From Eublepharis macularius (lineage: Eukaryota > Chordata > Lepidosauria > Squamata > Eublepharidae), in NCBI RefSeq assembly GCF_028583425.1, contig NC_072801.1:63689766-63753765 (forward strand): a DNA stretch of 64,000 nt, given 5' to 3'. The notes below the pieces were generated by a model. The model was not told the DNA's origin. It saw only the letters and a list, made by a program, of their open reading frames with translations, and did not search any database. Below, in pieces: positions 43,645 to 55,244 of the stretch (positions are counted from its first letter, which is position 1; every line of letters starts with the position of its first letter). The translations under genes were made by a program, and so were the position numbers.

Positions 43645-44075
43645 TGGCCTCCAGGTGGTGATTGGAGAGCTCCCAAATGACAATGGATTTCCAGATGGCA
43701 GAGATCAGTTCCCCTAGAGAAAATGGCTGCTTTGGAGGGTGGACTTTAATAATAATAACTGTGTTTATATACCACTCATCTAGACAGATTAGTGCCTCAC
43801 CCAGAGCAGTGAACAAGTTAGTGTTATTATTATCCCCACAATAGAGCCAGGGATCTGGGGCTGAGAGGAGTGGCTTACCCAAGTCCACCTATTGAGCTCA
43901 TGGCAATAGTGGGATTCAAACCACTAGAGTGCTGATTCGCAGCCGAGCCACTTAACCACTATGCTACAGCAGCTTTATGGCATTATATGCTGCTGAGACT
44001 CCTCTCCAAACCCCACCATCTCCAGGACCTACCCCCCAAATCTCTAGTTTCCCAATCCAGAGCTGGCAATTCTAT
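43645..44075 (+). repeat. About 210-bp squamate repeat split by a SINE
   Basis: 43645-43746 gives the first half (ctggcctccaggtggtgatt, ttcccctagagaaaatggct). 43973-44075 gives the second half (tatggcattatatgctgctg, caaatctctagtttcccaat). The SINE at 43747-43972 lies between. Confidence 0.82.
43747..43972 (-). repeat. tRNA-derived SINE (minus orientation)
   Basis: On the minus strand it starts with a tRNA-like head (tgtagcatagtggttaagtg, then ggtttgaatcccac). It ends in an ataaacacag/(TTA)n-type tail at the low-coordinate side. Confidence 0.83.
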
Positions 44076-44639
44076 GTGAGGTGAAATTCAGTTCAGCACA
44101 CAAAGTAGGCAAAACTATTTTCATTACCTTCAGCTTCCTTATGCTTGCCCTTCCATCTCCTCTTTAGCACTCACTTCTTCAAAGTCTTTCCCAACCTGCC
44201 ATACCTGGAAGGGAGGTATTTGAGGTGCTACACTCACTCCGCCCTCTATGTGACTATCTTTACAAGATCCCTTTCATGCAACCCAGTAAGTGGTGCTCTG
44301 TGGTGAGCATGACACCTTTGGTTGTACACTATAACGTTCTGTTTTCTGCACACTTTGTGCAATATTCATCCACATTGTTGGGAGTACCGGAACAGTGGGC
44401 ATAGCCCACGCTGTGTTATTTGTTCATTGCCCCCCTCCACAGGTTATAACTTGTGCTTTGAACCATCGCACAAGTTCTTTTATGCTTATTCCATGTTTTA
44501 GCAGCAAATGAGACCAATAGGAACCCTCGCGGATATCCTCATAACACCCACGTCCCAGACTGAGGACACTGGTATAGAATCAAAGCGCATTGCACTGTTT
44601 TTCTACTAGTTTGTTGCAGAATCAATAGAATAAGCTTGT

Positions 44640-44950
44640 TTCAATCTTGCTTTTTATTGGCTGACCCTCACTGACAGCACTGCTTGTCATTTGATAGGAA
44701 GGAAAGCAGTGAAGAAATAGGACAGGTTTTTAAAAAAGATGAGCTGGTTGGCTGAATTGATTGATAGAAAACAGACAATGTGTTGGGAGAGATGATGGAT
44801 GCTGGATGAATCACTGAGTGGGTGCAGAAGATATGGGAGTGTGGATAGGAGAAGGGAAAAGAGTAGATGGCTGGAATAGGCATGCAGAAATATTGGAAAT
44901 GATTGAATAAATGAATGTTTGGATCCTGAAGTGGATGAATGAATCATCTA
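44640..44950 (-). pseudogene. Relic of a ZG16-type 3' UTR
   Basis: Parallel to the ZG16 3' UTR (47280-47600): TTTATT (AATAAA on the minus strand) at 44653-44658, then gcagtgaagaaataggacag, gatagaaaacagacaatgtg and agagatgatggatgctggat match agtagtgaagaaatggggaa, gagacagaaaacatgttgca and agagatgatgaatagattgg of the ZG16 3' UTR. No lectin exon is found between here and 47 kb, so only the tail of a former paralogue appears to remain. Confidence 0.65.
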
Positions 44951-45081
44951 GCTCAAGGATGAGGATAGGGTTACCTACTCCAAGTTGGGAAATTCAAGGA
45001 TAATTTCCCAGTAGAAAGGAAGAACGCACAGGTCCTGTTCTCTCTATCTCTATGACTCTATAGTCTCCCTCTGTAGTCTCA

Positions 45082-45268
45082 GGGCCAAGCTAGAAGTGAT
45101 GAATTACACTTGAATGGCAAGTGAACAGACTCACATGTATTCCTCCTTGTTCACTTGTGCTCCACTCGATCAAGTGGAGCGCAAGTGGAGCACAAGTGAA
45201 CAGGGAGGAATACACGTGCATCTGTTCACTTGCCATTCAAGTGTCATTCGTCACTTCTAGCTTGCCCC
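45082..45268. mobile_element. Foldback MITE, TSD TCA
   Basis: The ends are gggccaagctagaagtgat and cacttctagcttgcccc. The arms are ttacacttgaatggcaagtg and tgtattcctccttgttcact with inverses. TCA lies at 45079-45081 and 45269-45271. The ends are related to GAGCCAAG...AAGTGAC of 7469 and 12850. Confidence 0.85.
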
Positions 45269-46199
45269 TCAGTGACAGTATAAAGTCCTTCACTTCCAAC
45301 AACTAGAGCATATGGAACTGCGGCCAGGGCCATGTTGAGGGATAGCCAGCACAGCTGAACCAGCCCTAGCTCCTACAGACATTTTCCTAGATATCCAAGA
45401 TCAGAGAGGTCGAGACCATTTCCAGACTAAGAACTTGTTCTTTCAAAAGATGGAATAGAACTGAACACCTGTTTTCTCCCCAGTTCATAGCACTTCCATC
45501 TTGTCAAGATTAAGTTTGTTAGTTTGCCCTCATCAGTTCCTTCACTGCCTCCAGAAGCACATCTCCTGGATTCAGGTGGAAAGGAGAGAGGGATTGGAGC
45601 ATCGTCATCAATGGCAATGCGCTTCATATCCCCAGGTGATCTATCCCAGTGATCTGAATCAGAACCCACCCACACATCTGAGAATGAGCATTTCAACCAG
45701 CAACTCCCAATGTACTGCTGCATAAAATGACCTGGGGTGACATGGGATAAAACTCAGGGACAGTGTATCATGCAGTTAGGCCGTCTCAGGCTGTGTCAGG
45801 TCACTTGGGGAAATTATTTTCTTCACCTACTTCACCTTTTAATCATGTTTGAGTCTCCCAAAACTACAAATACTCGTTTTACGGGTTTTCGTAGACATTT
45901 AAAAATGAGGTAGTAGGGAATGAATGCTTGATCTCTAGAACTTTTTCCCTTTTGAAAACATTCCTGTGCCTCTTTCGTTATTTGATGTAGGTAGTAACTG
46001 CAGTTTAAGGAGGCCACATTAACCTGGCTATTAGGGCTGTAGCTCTTGTGCTCTAATGTATCCCTTTTAAAAAATTCTGCCAGGTGGACAGCCAGTATTA
46101 TTAATATAAGTGAAAAGATTCACCAGGAATGGAGCCTGCCAATAAAGGTGTAAGTTGAATAATTTCAAGGGGTAGCCTCTCCTTCCTGGGAATTTGGTT

Positions 46200-46807
46200 A
46201 CCAGTAAACTCTATTATTTAACACTTAATGAATGGCCCAGAAGAGGACAACAGAGATTATTCTGCCATATCCTGAAAATTGGCTGCAAGTCAATGGTCAA
46301 ACTCAACAGTTTCCCACACATGTAGTTTCTCTGTGGTAGCCCCCACCTTATGGAATGGCCTGCCTGAGGTCAAGAAAGCCACCACTCTCCTGGCTTTCCA
46401 CAAACTATGCAAAATTGAATTATTCAGGAGGGCTTTCTAACCCAGATTATAGGACTGTGTCATAGGAAGTAGCTCAGAGAGATGCATTGGTAGGGGTAGG
46501 AATCACACGCTACGCTGCTGGGTACTGTCTGCTGACGTAGACATGTGCCTACTAGGGAGTTTCTGCATTGCAAAATGTGCCATACCAATTAGTTATGCTT
46601 GGTTTCAGAAAGATTTCATCTCCGTGGTCAGCTTTATGATCGTTTTCAAATTTTCTGCTGCCGTGCCCTACTGTATTTGTTTCACTGAATGTCATAACAG
46701 ATGTTCATTATTGTCCTTTGCTCAGTGAAAGTCCTAGCTGTTGATTATATCGTATTTCACTTGCACTGTTGTAATCCGCCTTGGATTTCAATGAGAAAGG
46801 CGGACTA

Positions 46808-46854
<47 letters not shown>

Positions 46855-46860
46855 ATAGAC
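46200..46860 (+). repeat. L2-like LINE 3' end with (TAAA)n tail
   Basis: The frame near 46325-46440 gives VVAPTLWNGLPEVKKATTLL then AFHKLCKIELFRRAF and a stop. This is the WNxLPxxVRxAxSLxxFKxxLKxxLF ending of L2/CR1-type ORF2. The 3' part ends cttggatttcaatgagaaag, gcggactataaa and a TAAA microsatellite (46810-46857). Confidence 0.8.
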
Positions 46861-47709
46861 CAATAATTTCCTTCTGAAGAGGCTTCAGCGATTGCTTCCT
46901 CATTTCCATTGTCTCCCATGTTCGCTGAACACTCGGTCTCAAAGCCAAATTAAGTATCAGTGTCGAGATCCCAAGAAGTGAAACTGAGTTGCCAAAATTA
47001 GGTATGGGAAGGAAAATATGAAGTGGGGCTTTTCTTGGGGCTCAGAACGTGCTTTCCCACCAAGCACTTGAAACGTGTTATGCTAGTTACTCTTCTGCCG
47101 CTGATCTTTATCTTATGACAACTTTTAAGGCGATTTTACAGTTTATCATTAGAATACCTCTGAACAGTCATACAAACCACTGTGAAAATTTAGTCATATA
47201 CATATACATTTTGAAATTCTATAATATCAGGTTTTTTTTCCATACTATGTTGTCAATGTATAAAAAGATACTTGAATGCTTGTTTCGAATCAGATTTTTA
47301 TTGTCTGACACTCATCAGCAGGGATGCCCATCATTTGAGGGGATGAGAAGTAGTGAAGAAATGGGGAAGGATTAAGGGAGATGGTTGGGTGGCTGGTTGA
47401 ACAGATTAACAAACGAGAGACAGAAAACATGTTGCAAGAGATGATGAATAGATTGGATGGAGGTGAATATATATGGATGGAAGAGGGGAGGGGGGGGGGA
47501 GGCAGAGAAATGCTGGAAATATTTGCCTGGGTGGCTTGGCTGAGGAGCCAGCCGGCAGAAGAATTCTTGGACCCTGAGATGGCTGAAAGACCCACTTAGC
47601 CCACGAATGAGGGGGAGATCAAGTGCAAAGACAGGGATGAAAGGACAGGCTTTCTATACCCTGGAGTACCCCACTGATCAATCTGTGTCCCTCTTGCTAT
47701 TCTGTTCCC

Positions 47710-50700
47710 TCATTTTTTGCAGCTGAGGCAATCAGTCGGGTACTTGTCCCAGTGGAATGCTAGGGCATCAATGACAGAACCGAAGCGGCCACTTAAGTAA
47801 CGCAGGACAGTGCCGGAGAAGAGCGGAGCGGCATTAAAACTGGTGCCCGTGTCCTTTCCAAATGGGAAGTAGCGCCCCTTATCAGTGATGAACACAAGTT
47901 TGCGGATGTAGGTCTTGTAGTTCCCAGAGGCTTGGATGATGGACTCTCCTGGGTGGAAGAAGATTTCTTCCTGGTCACCTGATGAGCCACCCACGTAGTT
48001 GCTCCACTCCTTCCCATACCGGACCTGGAGGCTGGAAGAAGAGAAGAGCCAGGGTAGATCATGGTCATCTTTTGCTGCCCTCGCTCTGCCACCGACCAAC
48101 TGTTATAGTTGTGGTATGGTGGAGTGTGCCCTCAAGTCATAGCTGACTTATGGCGACCCCCTGGCAGGGTTTTCATGGCAGGAGACTAACAGAGGTGGTT
48201 TGCCATTGCCTGTCTCTGCAACCCTGGTCTTTGCTGGAGGTCTCCCATCCAAGGCTGGCCCTGCTTAGCTTCTCTGAAATCATTGGACTTAAAACTATAT
48301 GGTGAATGGAACTCTCTTTGATCCTCTGAGTCCTAGAAATAACCATTTGATGGCTCATTAGAGCATTTCAAGGTCTGGAGGTCTTATTTATTTGTTTTTT
48401 GAACCAGGTTCAGGTAGCTGGCTCAAGGTTGACTCAGCCTTCCATCCTTCCGAGGTCAGTAAAATGAGTACCCAGTTTCCTGGGGGTAAAGTGTAGATGA
48501 CTGGGGAAGGCAATGGCAAACCACCCCATAACAAAAGTCTGCCAAGAAAACGTCATGATGCGACATCCCCCCCATGGGTCAGTAATGACTCGATGCTTGC
48601 ACAGGGGACGACCTTTACCTTTTTAAAAAGTTTGTTTATTACTCACTTTGTCATACCCAATCTATGCCTTTTCTCTCAAGGCTGTACTCCTGGTTCTAAG
48701 GACAGCATTTTCCAGTACCCATAAGCTTGTGAAGCCCTAACCTGTACAGCCCAGGAGAGCCTGATTTTGTCAGATCTCAGAAGCTAAGCAGGGCCGGCCT
48801 TGGTTATGATTTGATGGGAGACATCCAACAAAGACCAGGGTTGCAGAGGCAGGCAATAGCAAATCACCTCTGTTAGTCTCTTGCTATGAAAATCCCACTG
48901 GGGTCGCCCTAAGTCAACTATGACTTGAGGGCAAGTTTTCATTTTAAGTTTGTGAAACCATGGTTTATTTTAATTATGGTTTGTGAAACCAAGATTCAGC
49001 TCACAGACAATCATTCAAATCCTGATTTGCTTCCACAAACACTGGTTTCATTCCTTTCTCTCTCTAAGTTGGGAGGACACTGCAGGGGAACAAGTCAGAA
49101 TGTAGCCAAGATGTCTGTGTGTGTCTATCATATGAAACCATGGTTGAAATTAACTATGTTAAACAACCAGCTTCAGGTCCTGGTTTGATGGCTCCTAACC
49201 ATAGTTGGTGGAGTTGCTCACATTCAGATGACCATACTAACAATAGTTAGTTTAATTAAACCATGGTTTAGTGTAATGTCTGAAGTGAGGTGCATTTTAA
49301 AACTACAAAAATCTGATACATGCCAGAAAGCACTCCTATTGCTTCTGTGCTATGAGGGCGGATATAGACATCTATTATTGCTAATTAATACCATAACAGA
49401 ATTCCCCCTCCCCCGCTTTTGTATGGCTTGTGGGTTGTAACCATGACTGACTGACTGACATCTATTAGATATTCCATCTATCATATTTACTCAAAAAGAA
49501 CATGACACTGACTCTATGATAACCTTCCCTCCCAAAATGTTGTATACCAAAGGTTTTTTTAAAGTATTGGTTATAACTGTAATTTGAGCGCAAATTTAAG
49601 ACGACCTCAGCGTGTTTTGATGTTAGCCTTGAGAAGGGTAAACCTAGTCTTGCATTTAATAACATAATAATAATATTTGATTTATATACCGCCCTTCATG
49701 ACAACTTAAAGTCCACTCAGAGTGGTTTACAAAGTATGTTATGATTATCCTCACAACAATCAACCTGTGAGGTGGGTGGGGCTGAGAGTGCTCCAAGAAG
49801 CTGTGACTGACCCAAGGTCATACAGCTGGCTTTAAGTGTAGCAGTAAATACTGTACATAGAGTGACGAATAGTACTCATGTAGTCCCTATGTAGTGTTCT
49901 GAAACAGAAGACATCTTCCATTTAAGCTTATGTAACAAAGATGTGAGAACAACAGAGAAATCTGAATTGTAAGTTTCCTGGGGCAAGGACAATTACTCAC
50001 GGATACCCCAAAGCAAGTTACCATCCAACAAATAGGCTTAAAGGACTATCCTGCAAAGTCTCAAATACACACTGAACAGTTTGCAGGATACGTTCTGAGC
50101 CTAGACTGGCTCCGATTCTGCTGTGAGGCTAGTTTCATTTATGTTGGGTAAATCATTCCTACTGTTTCATTCTGTATTCTTAAATTTGCATAGATTTTTT
50201 TAAAAAAAATGTAGATATGGTAAATCTCTCTGCTATGAGGGAAACTGGTTTTTAGAAACGTTGTCCGAAATTTTTCACCACACAGGGAAATCTTATTTTG
50301 CACTCAGGTTAGTATTATTTTTTTGGACCCATCAAATGCTCACCCTCCACCCCCAGGAGTAGTTCCTCTACCCTGGGTCTTCAATCACTTACCCCACAAT
50401 ATAACCCCAGCGGTTAGTTCGAACTCTAATGGCTGTTATCGGCCCATCCAACTGGTTTCCAGAGTGTGAGAATCGCTTTCCTCCACCCCCACCATATTCA
50501 CCAGAAGAGGAAGAAGAACGTGGCTGAATCTGTCCTAAAATAAAAAAAATAAAAAAAATCATAGAGGGGGGAAAGAGTTAAACAATTATAGCATGTCAGT
50601 TCTACTATTAGGTCACAAAACTAATTACAAGGAAGGAGAGGACAGAACTATGGTGGGATGGCCAAAAGATCTTAATCGAGAACCTAATCAATCTTATTTG

Positions 50701-51914
50701 GTATCAGGAGAGAGGCTGGAAAAGAAAAAGATAAGATTCAGTTCTGTATTTCCTGACAGTTTGGTATAAATTAAAACCATTTTTTATCTCCAGGTTTCTC
50801 TCCATGAACCTCAGTGTTTTATAATGATCAAACAGTCCTTGGGGCTGATATGATTGCAGACGTTACTAAGCGGAAAAATGCCTTTAGATACATTTTTATA
50901 TAACAACCGAGAATGATCTTATGAACTAATCATTGAAAGTATGGGAAACTGTTATTTCAGTATTTCCAAATTAGACATACTGTAATGAAGCTGTTAAGGA
51001 AACATGAATTTCTTAGAGACATCTGAGTTTGAATGACTGATAGGAAGCAGTGCTACAAATGATCTTCAAAAGGGATTTGGGGTGCGCAGAACTGGTCAAG
51101 TCAGGTAGATAGAGTTTGGAGCATTGGCCCTTTTGGGGAACAACCATTGCTACTGATTTTTTTAAACCAGAAGCATCCCTATTCTACAGACAAACTATAA
51201 ATCTTTAAATAAAAACTGCCATGTCACAGATGAAAAGGTCTGATAGTAAGTGCAAACATCTTTTGGGAGGGAAGGCGGCATGGTATATAGCCCAATCTCG
51301 TCAGATCTCAGAAGTTAAGTAGGGTCAGTACTTGGATGGGAGACCACCAAGGAAGACTCTGCAGAGGAAGGCAATGGTAAACCACCTCTGCTTCTCACTT
51401 GCCTTGAAAGCCCCAGCAAATGTTGCCATAAGTCAGATGTAACTTGGTGGCACTTTACACATACTCACAAATATCTTTTAATGTTTAAAGAGGAAATGCG
51501 CAGATTTCAAAACAAATGACAAAGTTCTGGGTGTTATAATAGTAGATGATGAATTGAAGTGGATCTGATCAAAAGCTTTCTCTACACTAATATTGATTGA
51601 CCTGAGGGATTTCTTTTTTGATAAAATACAGTTTCAATGGTACTTGACAGCATATAAATTATATATACTATCCACTATTGGATATGTGTTACCAGGGATC
51701 AAAAGCAGACTTCTTACATCTGTTCTGGCTTTCTCCAATTATATATTCTTTTTGGAAATAAATATCAGAAATAATTAATGACACATAGGAGCACATGGCC
51801 TACTTCTGTACCCTGATGTCATGCCCCCTGTAGAATAGTGATCCACTGCTGGGTTTTACCTGAATTGACGAAGATGCCGCAACAAAGTAAAGCAAGGAGG
51901 GTGAGACAAAACAT
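47710..51914 (-). CDS. ZG16: Zymogen granule protein 16 (ZG16), three coding exons
   Basis: Secreted jacalin-type lectin, 172 residues. Coding exons on the minus strand are 51914-51860, 50534-50393 and 48031-47710, with GT/AG junctions in frame. The signal peptide is MFCLTLLALLCCGIFVNS. The mature part starts QIQPRSSSSSGEYGGGGG and continues KRFSHSGNQLDGPITAIRVR, LQVRYGKEWSNYVGG, IFFHPGESIIQASGNY and TDKGRYFPFGKDTGTSFNA. The GxxxD sugar-binding motif (GSVID) is present. The end YPTDCLSCKK keeps the CxxC seen near the end of human ZG16. This similarity is much closer than that of genes 1-3, so I call it the orthologue. In mammals ZG16 is packed in pancreatic zymogen granules and secreted by goblet cells, where it binds and aggregates Gram-positive bacteria. 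It is transcribed against the three plus-strand paralogues. A splice acceptor (ttctag) precedes the ATG. Confidence 0.93.
48110..48345 (-). repeat. 5S rRNA-headed SINE with Bov-B-like tail
   Basis: The reverse complement carries a 5S-like head (agagaagctaagcagggcca, gccttggatgggag). Its tail includes ccataagtcagctatgactt-type sequence ending gagggca, like the Bov-B 3' end. It lies in intron 2 of ZG16. Confidence 0.85.
48375..48640 (+). repeat. Sauria-type SINE
   Basis: Typical blocks: ccatccttccgaggtcagta, gtgtagatgactggggaagg, aatggcaaaccaccccataa, gtcagtaatgactcgatgct and acaggggacgacctttacct. The 3' half resembles the Bov-B tail, as known for Sauria SINEs. Confidence 0.85.
48745..48945 (+). 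repeat. 5S rRNA-headed SINE with Bov-B-like tail
   Basis: Head: tgtcagatctcagaagctaa, gcagggccggccttggttat and gatttgatgggaga match the internal promoter half of 5S rRNA. Tail: gggtcgccctaagtcaacta, tgacttgagggca. Confidence 0.92.
49660..49850 (-). repeat. tRNA-derived SINE (minus orientation)
   Basis: aatatttgatttatataccg, cccttcatgacaacttaaag and aggtgggtggggctgagagt, the reverse of the 35414 family; the tRNA head is truncated. Confidence 0.88.
51268..51470 (+). repeat. 5S rRNA-headed SINE with Bov-B-like tail
   Basis: atctcgtcagatctcagaag, ttaagtagggtcagtacttg and gatgggagaccacc match 5S rRNA closely. The tail is ttgccataagtcagatgtaa, cttggtggcactttacacat. It lies in intron 1 of ZG16. 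Confidence 0.92.
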
Positions 51915-52475
51915 CCTAGAAAAAGAGTTTTGAAGGGGGGAAATCAGTTTATAAAGGTATTTGAATGCTATGAGCTTCAACCTACCACAGGTTCTTAAAC
52001 AATTAAACTAATAAAACCTCTGTTAATACTAAGAAGGCCTAGACATGGCTGCTGGCTCCTTGCCTCATAACAACACTAAGAAGTAGAAATGAAGTAGGAA
52101 TGAGGTGGCAGAGTCCTGAGGAGGCAGAGCACACTGCAGATGGTCACTTCTAAAACCAAATGGTCCTTCACCTCAAAATCTCCCTGCGAATAAAAAGTAG
52201 CATAAAACAGAGAAAGTCCTGTCATGTCTCTGCTTGCTGTGCTACTTTTCTCTTTGCGGGGAGAGGATGAACAAAACCTCCAGTCTGAAGTGGTACAGTC
52301 TATTCCATCACCTTAGGTCTCTGCCACCTCATTGGCACTCCAGTGAGTGAATCAGGGTTGCCATTTGCCAGCGATGAACAGGAACACTGCCCCTCCCCCA
52401 TCCCCACAGCACCCCCGTCCTCTGTAAGAGCTAATGGAGCTGTGCAGGGAAAATGGGGAGAAACAACATCATTCA
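51915..52475. other. Upstream region of ZG16
   Basis: A splice acceptor lies directly before the ATG (minus strand). I could not find a clear TATA box or donor matching the block upstream of genes 1-3. Confidence 0.4.
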
Positions 52476-52691
52476 GAGAAAAGAGTCCAGTAGCACCTTT
52501 AAGACTAACCAACTTCACTGCAGCATAAGCTTTCGAGAATCACAGTTCTCTTCGTCAGATGCATCTGACGAAGAGAAGAACTGTGATTCTCGAAAGCTTA
52601 TGCTGCAGTGAAGTTGGTTAGTCTTAAAGGTGCTACTGGACTCTTTTCTATTTTGCTACTACAGACTAACACGGCTAACTTCTCTGGATCT
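52476..52691. mobile_element. Palindromic retroposon, 11-bp TSD
   Basis: The left arm (gagtccagtagcacctttaa to cttcgtcagatgc) is mirrored by atctgacgaagagaagaact to taaaggtgctactggactct. A unique 3' tail follows (tattttgctactacagacta, acacggctaacttctctgga, tct). AACATCATTCA occurs at 52465-52475 and 52692-52702. Confidence 0.88.
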
Positions 52692-53104
52692 AACATCATT
52701 CATGTGGTGCAGAAAGGTCAGTTCCAAGTTCCTAGGCAGAAGTAGCATTGCAGCATCACACAGCACTGTTTTGCCAATATCTGCCCTAAGAGAGGGTTTT
52801 TTTGCTCAGATAGGAGAGCTGTACTGTACTGTACTGTACAGCTGTACTGTAAGGACGTGGCCTCGGAGGAATGCATCAGTACAGGGATAGGGACTATAGA
52901 CTTTACTACTATGTACTACTGTGTGTTGTCTGTTGCATCGGATAGTATCCTACTGGATAGTTCATTTTTTATCGTATCAGTCTTACAGCTGCTTATGTTC
53001 TGTTACAACATTTCTTCAACTCTGTATTAGGTATCTGTTGTTTTTAAATCTTCGCAAAGTTGCATTTATATATCCTATTTCATTGTTTATTGAAATGTCT
53101 TTGA

Positions 53105-53200
53105 AATTCACTGTACTAACTCACACTATGTAATCTGTCTTGAGTCTCAGCGAGAAAGGCAGACTATAAATAAATAACAAACAAACAAACAAACAAATAA
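53105..53200 (+). repeat. LINE-derived 3' end
   Basis: tatgtaatctgtcttgagtc, tcagcgagaaaggcagacta and taaataaataacaaacaaac, the same type as 46760-46857. Confidence 0.6.
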
Positions 53201-53329
53201 AACAACTCCCCTAAATAAACAGAAATTTCCTTAAGTTATCCTTTAAACATAGTTGATAAAAAGGTTTCCATTCCCCCAATCACTTTTTTAAAATTGTAAG
53301 TTGCCTTGAGGAGGACTCTGAAAAAGTGG

Positions 53330-53550
53330 CATAGGATTGCCAACACCAGGTTGGGAAGTCCCTGGAGATTTGGGGGTAGAGCCTGGGGAGGGCAAGTTTT
53401 GGGACAAGGAGGGACCTAAGTGGGGTATAATGCCATAGAGTACACCCTCCAAAGCTTCTATTTTCTCCAAGAGAATTGAGCTCTTTAGGCTGAGGATCAG
53501 TTGTACTTATGGGAGATGTCCATCCAGGTCCAACCTGGAGGTTAATAATA
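53330..53550 (-). repeat. About 210-bp squamate interspersed repeat
   Basis: gattgccaacaccaggttgg, ccctggagatttgggggtag and gtataatgccatagagtaca, the reverse of the 42425 copy. Confidence 0.83.
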
Positions 53551-53554
53551 CATT

Positions 53555-55240
53555 CCAAATTTATCCTAAACAAACAAATGCGCTAATGATCTTGAAAAAT
53601 CCTCTGTCAGCCAGAGAGGATTGGGGTGGGCAGTAGTAGTTGAGTCAGGTGCATAGAGTTTGAAGCGTTGGCCCCTTCCTGGGGCACCCAGAGCAACTAA
53701 TTTTGTAAACCTGTTCTATAGACAAGCTGTAAACATTTAAATAAAAGTTGTCACATCAGAAATGAAGCCCCCTAGAACTCAGGGCCCATAGAAGTCAACC
53801 GCAAAGCTACAGGGGCCCCATAAAACAGCCACACTACTTTGGACAGAGAGCGTTCCCCTCCCATCTCAATTTGGAAGACGTGCACCTTCTCTTTTAATAC
53901 TTTCCTGCGAAAGCCCCCCTACCTACATTGCAGGTTCAGCAGCCTGGCAGTCAGTGCTTGTGTTCTGCAAAATCTACTGAAGGCAAACCCTGAATTTTAT
54001 ACCAGCTGTGAGATAAGATACAGCGTCATCTTATCTTGGGAACCTGCCTGCTGGGCAAACATTATCAATCTGTTATAAAACCATTTAATTGGCACCATCC
54101 TGGGCATCGCCCAAATCAACTGGACCTCCCGTTATGACCTGTAGCAGCCACCTGTTGCTGGGGCCCACCTTGGTTCCAGGGAGTCCCAAGGACTGACAGT
54201 GTTGGAAGGGAAACGGAAGAACACAGTTGCCCCACCCGGACGTGTGTGTGCCGGCTGTGCAAAATGCTGAAAAGGGGCAACTGTCACCCAAACAACCTTT
54301 GTCTTTACTCAAAACTACCCCCTTCTCCATTCAGTGAAGTCAATAGCTAGGCTGGAACTACTCTTGTTGACATGGTAGTTTTCTACTTGCAGGGAGTGTT
54401 TATAATGTGAGAATTATAATTTATAATTGTCTTACTGCCAAGTCAGGATGCACTGGATTGTGGCCAAGTCTCCTGTCCTTGAAGATTCCCTTTTTCTGCC
54501 CCCATTAGTGTTCATAAAGCAAATCAAAATAATATTTACATTATCCAAAACCAGATCACGTTTCTCAGTTCAAGCTAACAGAAGGACAGTTATAGCCGTC
54601 AGACTTGTGGCTAGATAATGTCTCTACTCCAGAGTACCCTCTACAATCAGACAAGAGTCCATTGTTTGAAAAAGGGTTCTTTACTGAAGAATTAGTTCAT
54701 TATAGTCCACTGGCCTGAATGCAATATTCAGGATGGTACAATAGCAAGATTGGTGACCTGACAATAGCAAGATTGGTGACAACAAGAGTCATGCAACGGC
54801 TTTCTCATGGTTTGGGTGCCAACCTGTCGCTTTTTCTCCAAGCTTCCTCACATCCTCATTTTCCATTTGTTGTCTTTCCATATTTTCTTGTCATTGCTCC
54901 ATTCTCAAAACCATGCTTTCCAAACATTTGACTGATTTGAGAAAGTACAGGAAAAGTGACAAAGAAACCACAGAAAGGCAACAAATGAAAAACGAGGACA
55001 CTCAGGTCAAAAACACTGCACATCGGCATGCAAACTCTAGGGAAACCTTGGGAAGGAAAAGACCCTGTGAAGAAATGCACTCCATCCCAGAATTCACCCC
55101 AGTAAGTAAACCACTGGGGATACGTTCTGTTTATGAGTTGGAAGCCAGCTGCATAGAGTTGGAAGCCCAAGCATAGAGTCCTTTAGTGCTTACATATGCT
55201 ATTGGCTCTGGCCAAAGCAGGACAATGGATTTATCATCTC
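53555..55240. other. Intergenic stretch, nothing recognised
   Basis: No exon of a known family and no clear repeat was recognised. Short frames look random. Confidence 0.45.
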
Positions 55241-55244
55241 ACAC

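Larger units (their letters stand above)
47280..51914 (-). other. ZG16: ZG16 transcription unit from start codon to 3' UTR end
   Basis: The 3' UTR is 47280-47709 with AATAAA (minus strand) at 47297-47302, homologous to the 3' UTRs of genes 1 and 2. Intron 2 (48032-50392) holds two 5S-headed SINEs, a Sauria-type SINE and a tRNA SINE. Intron 1 (50535-51859) holds one 5S-headed SINE. The true 5' end is upstream of 51914 and not resolved. Confidence 0.75.

Noticed and set aside
48745-51470. 5S rRNA genes
   Set aside because: Only the internal-promoter half resembles 5S, and the 3' part is a SINE tail; the copies differ from one another and are dispersed.
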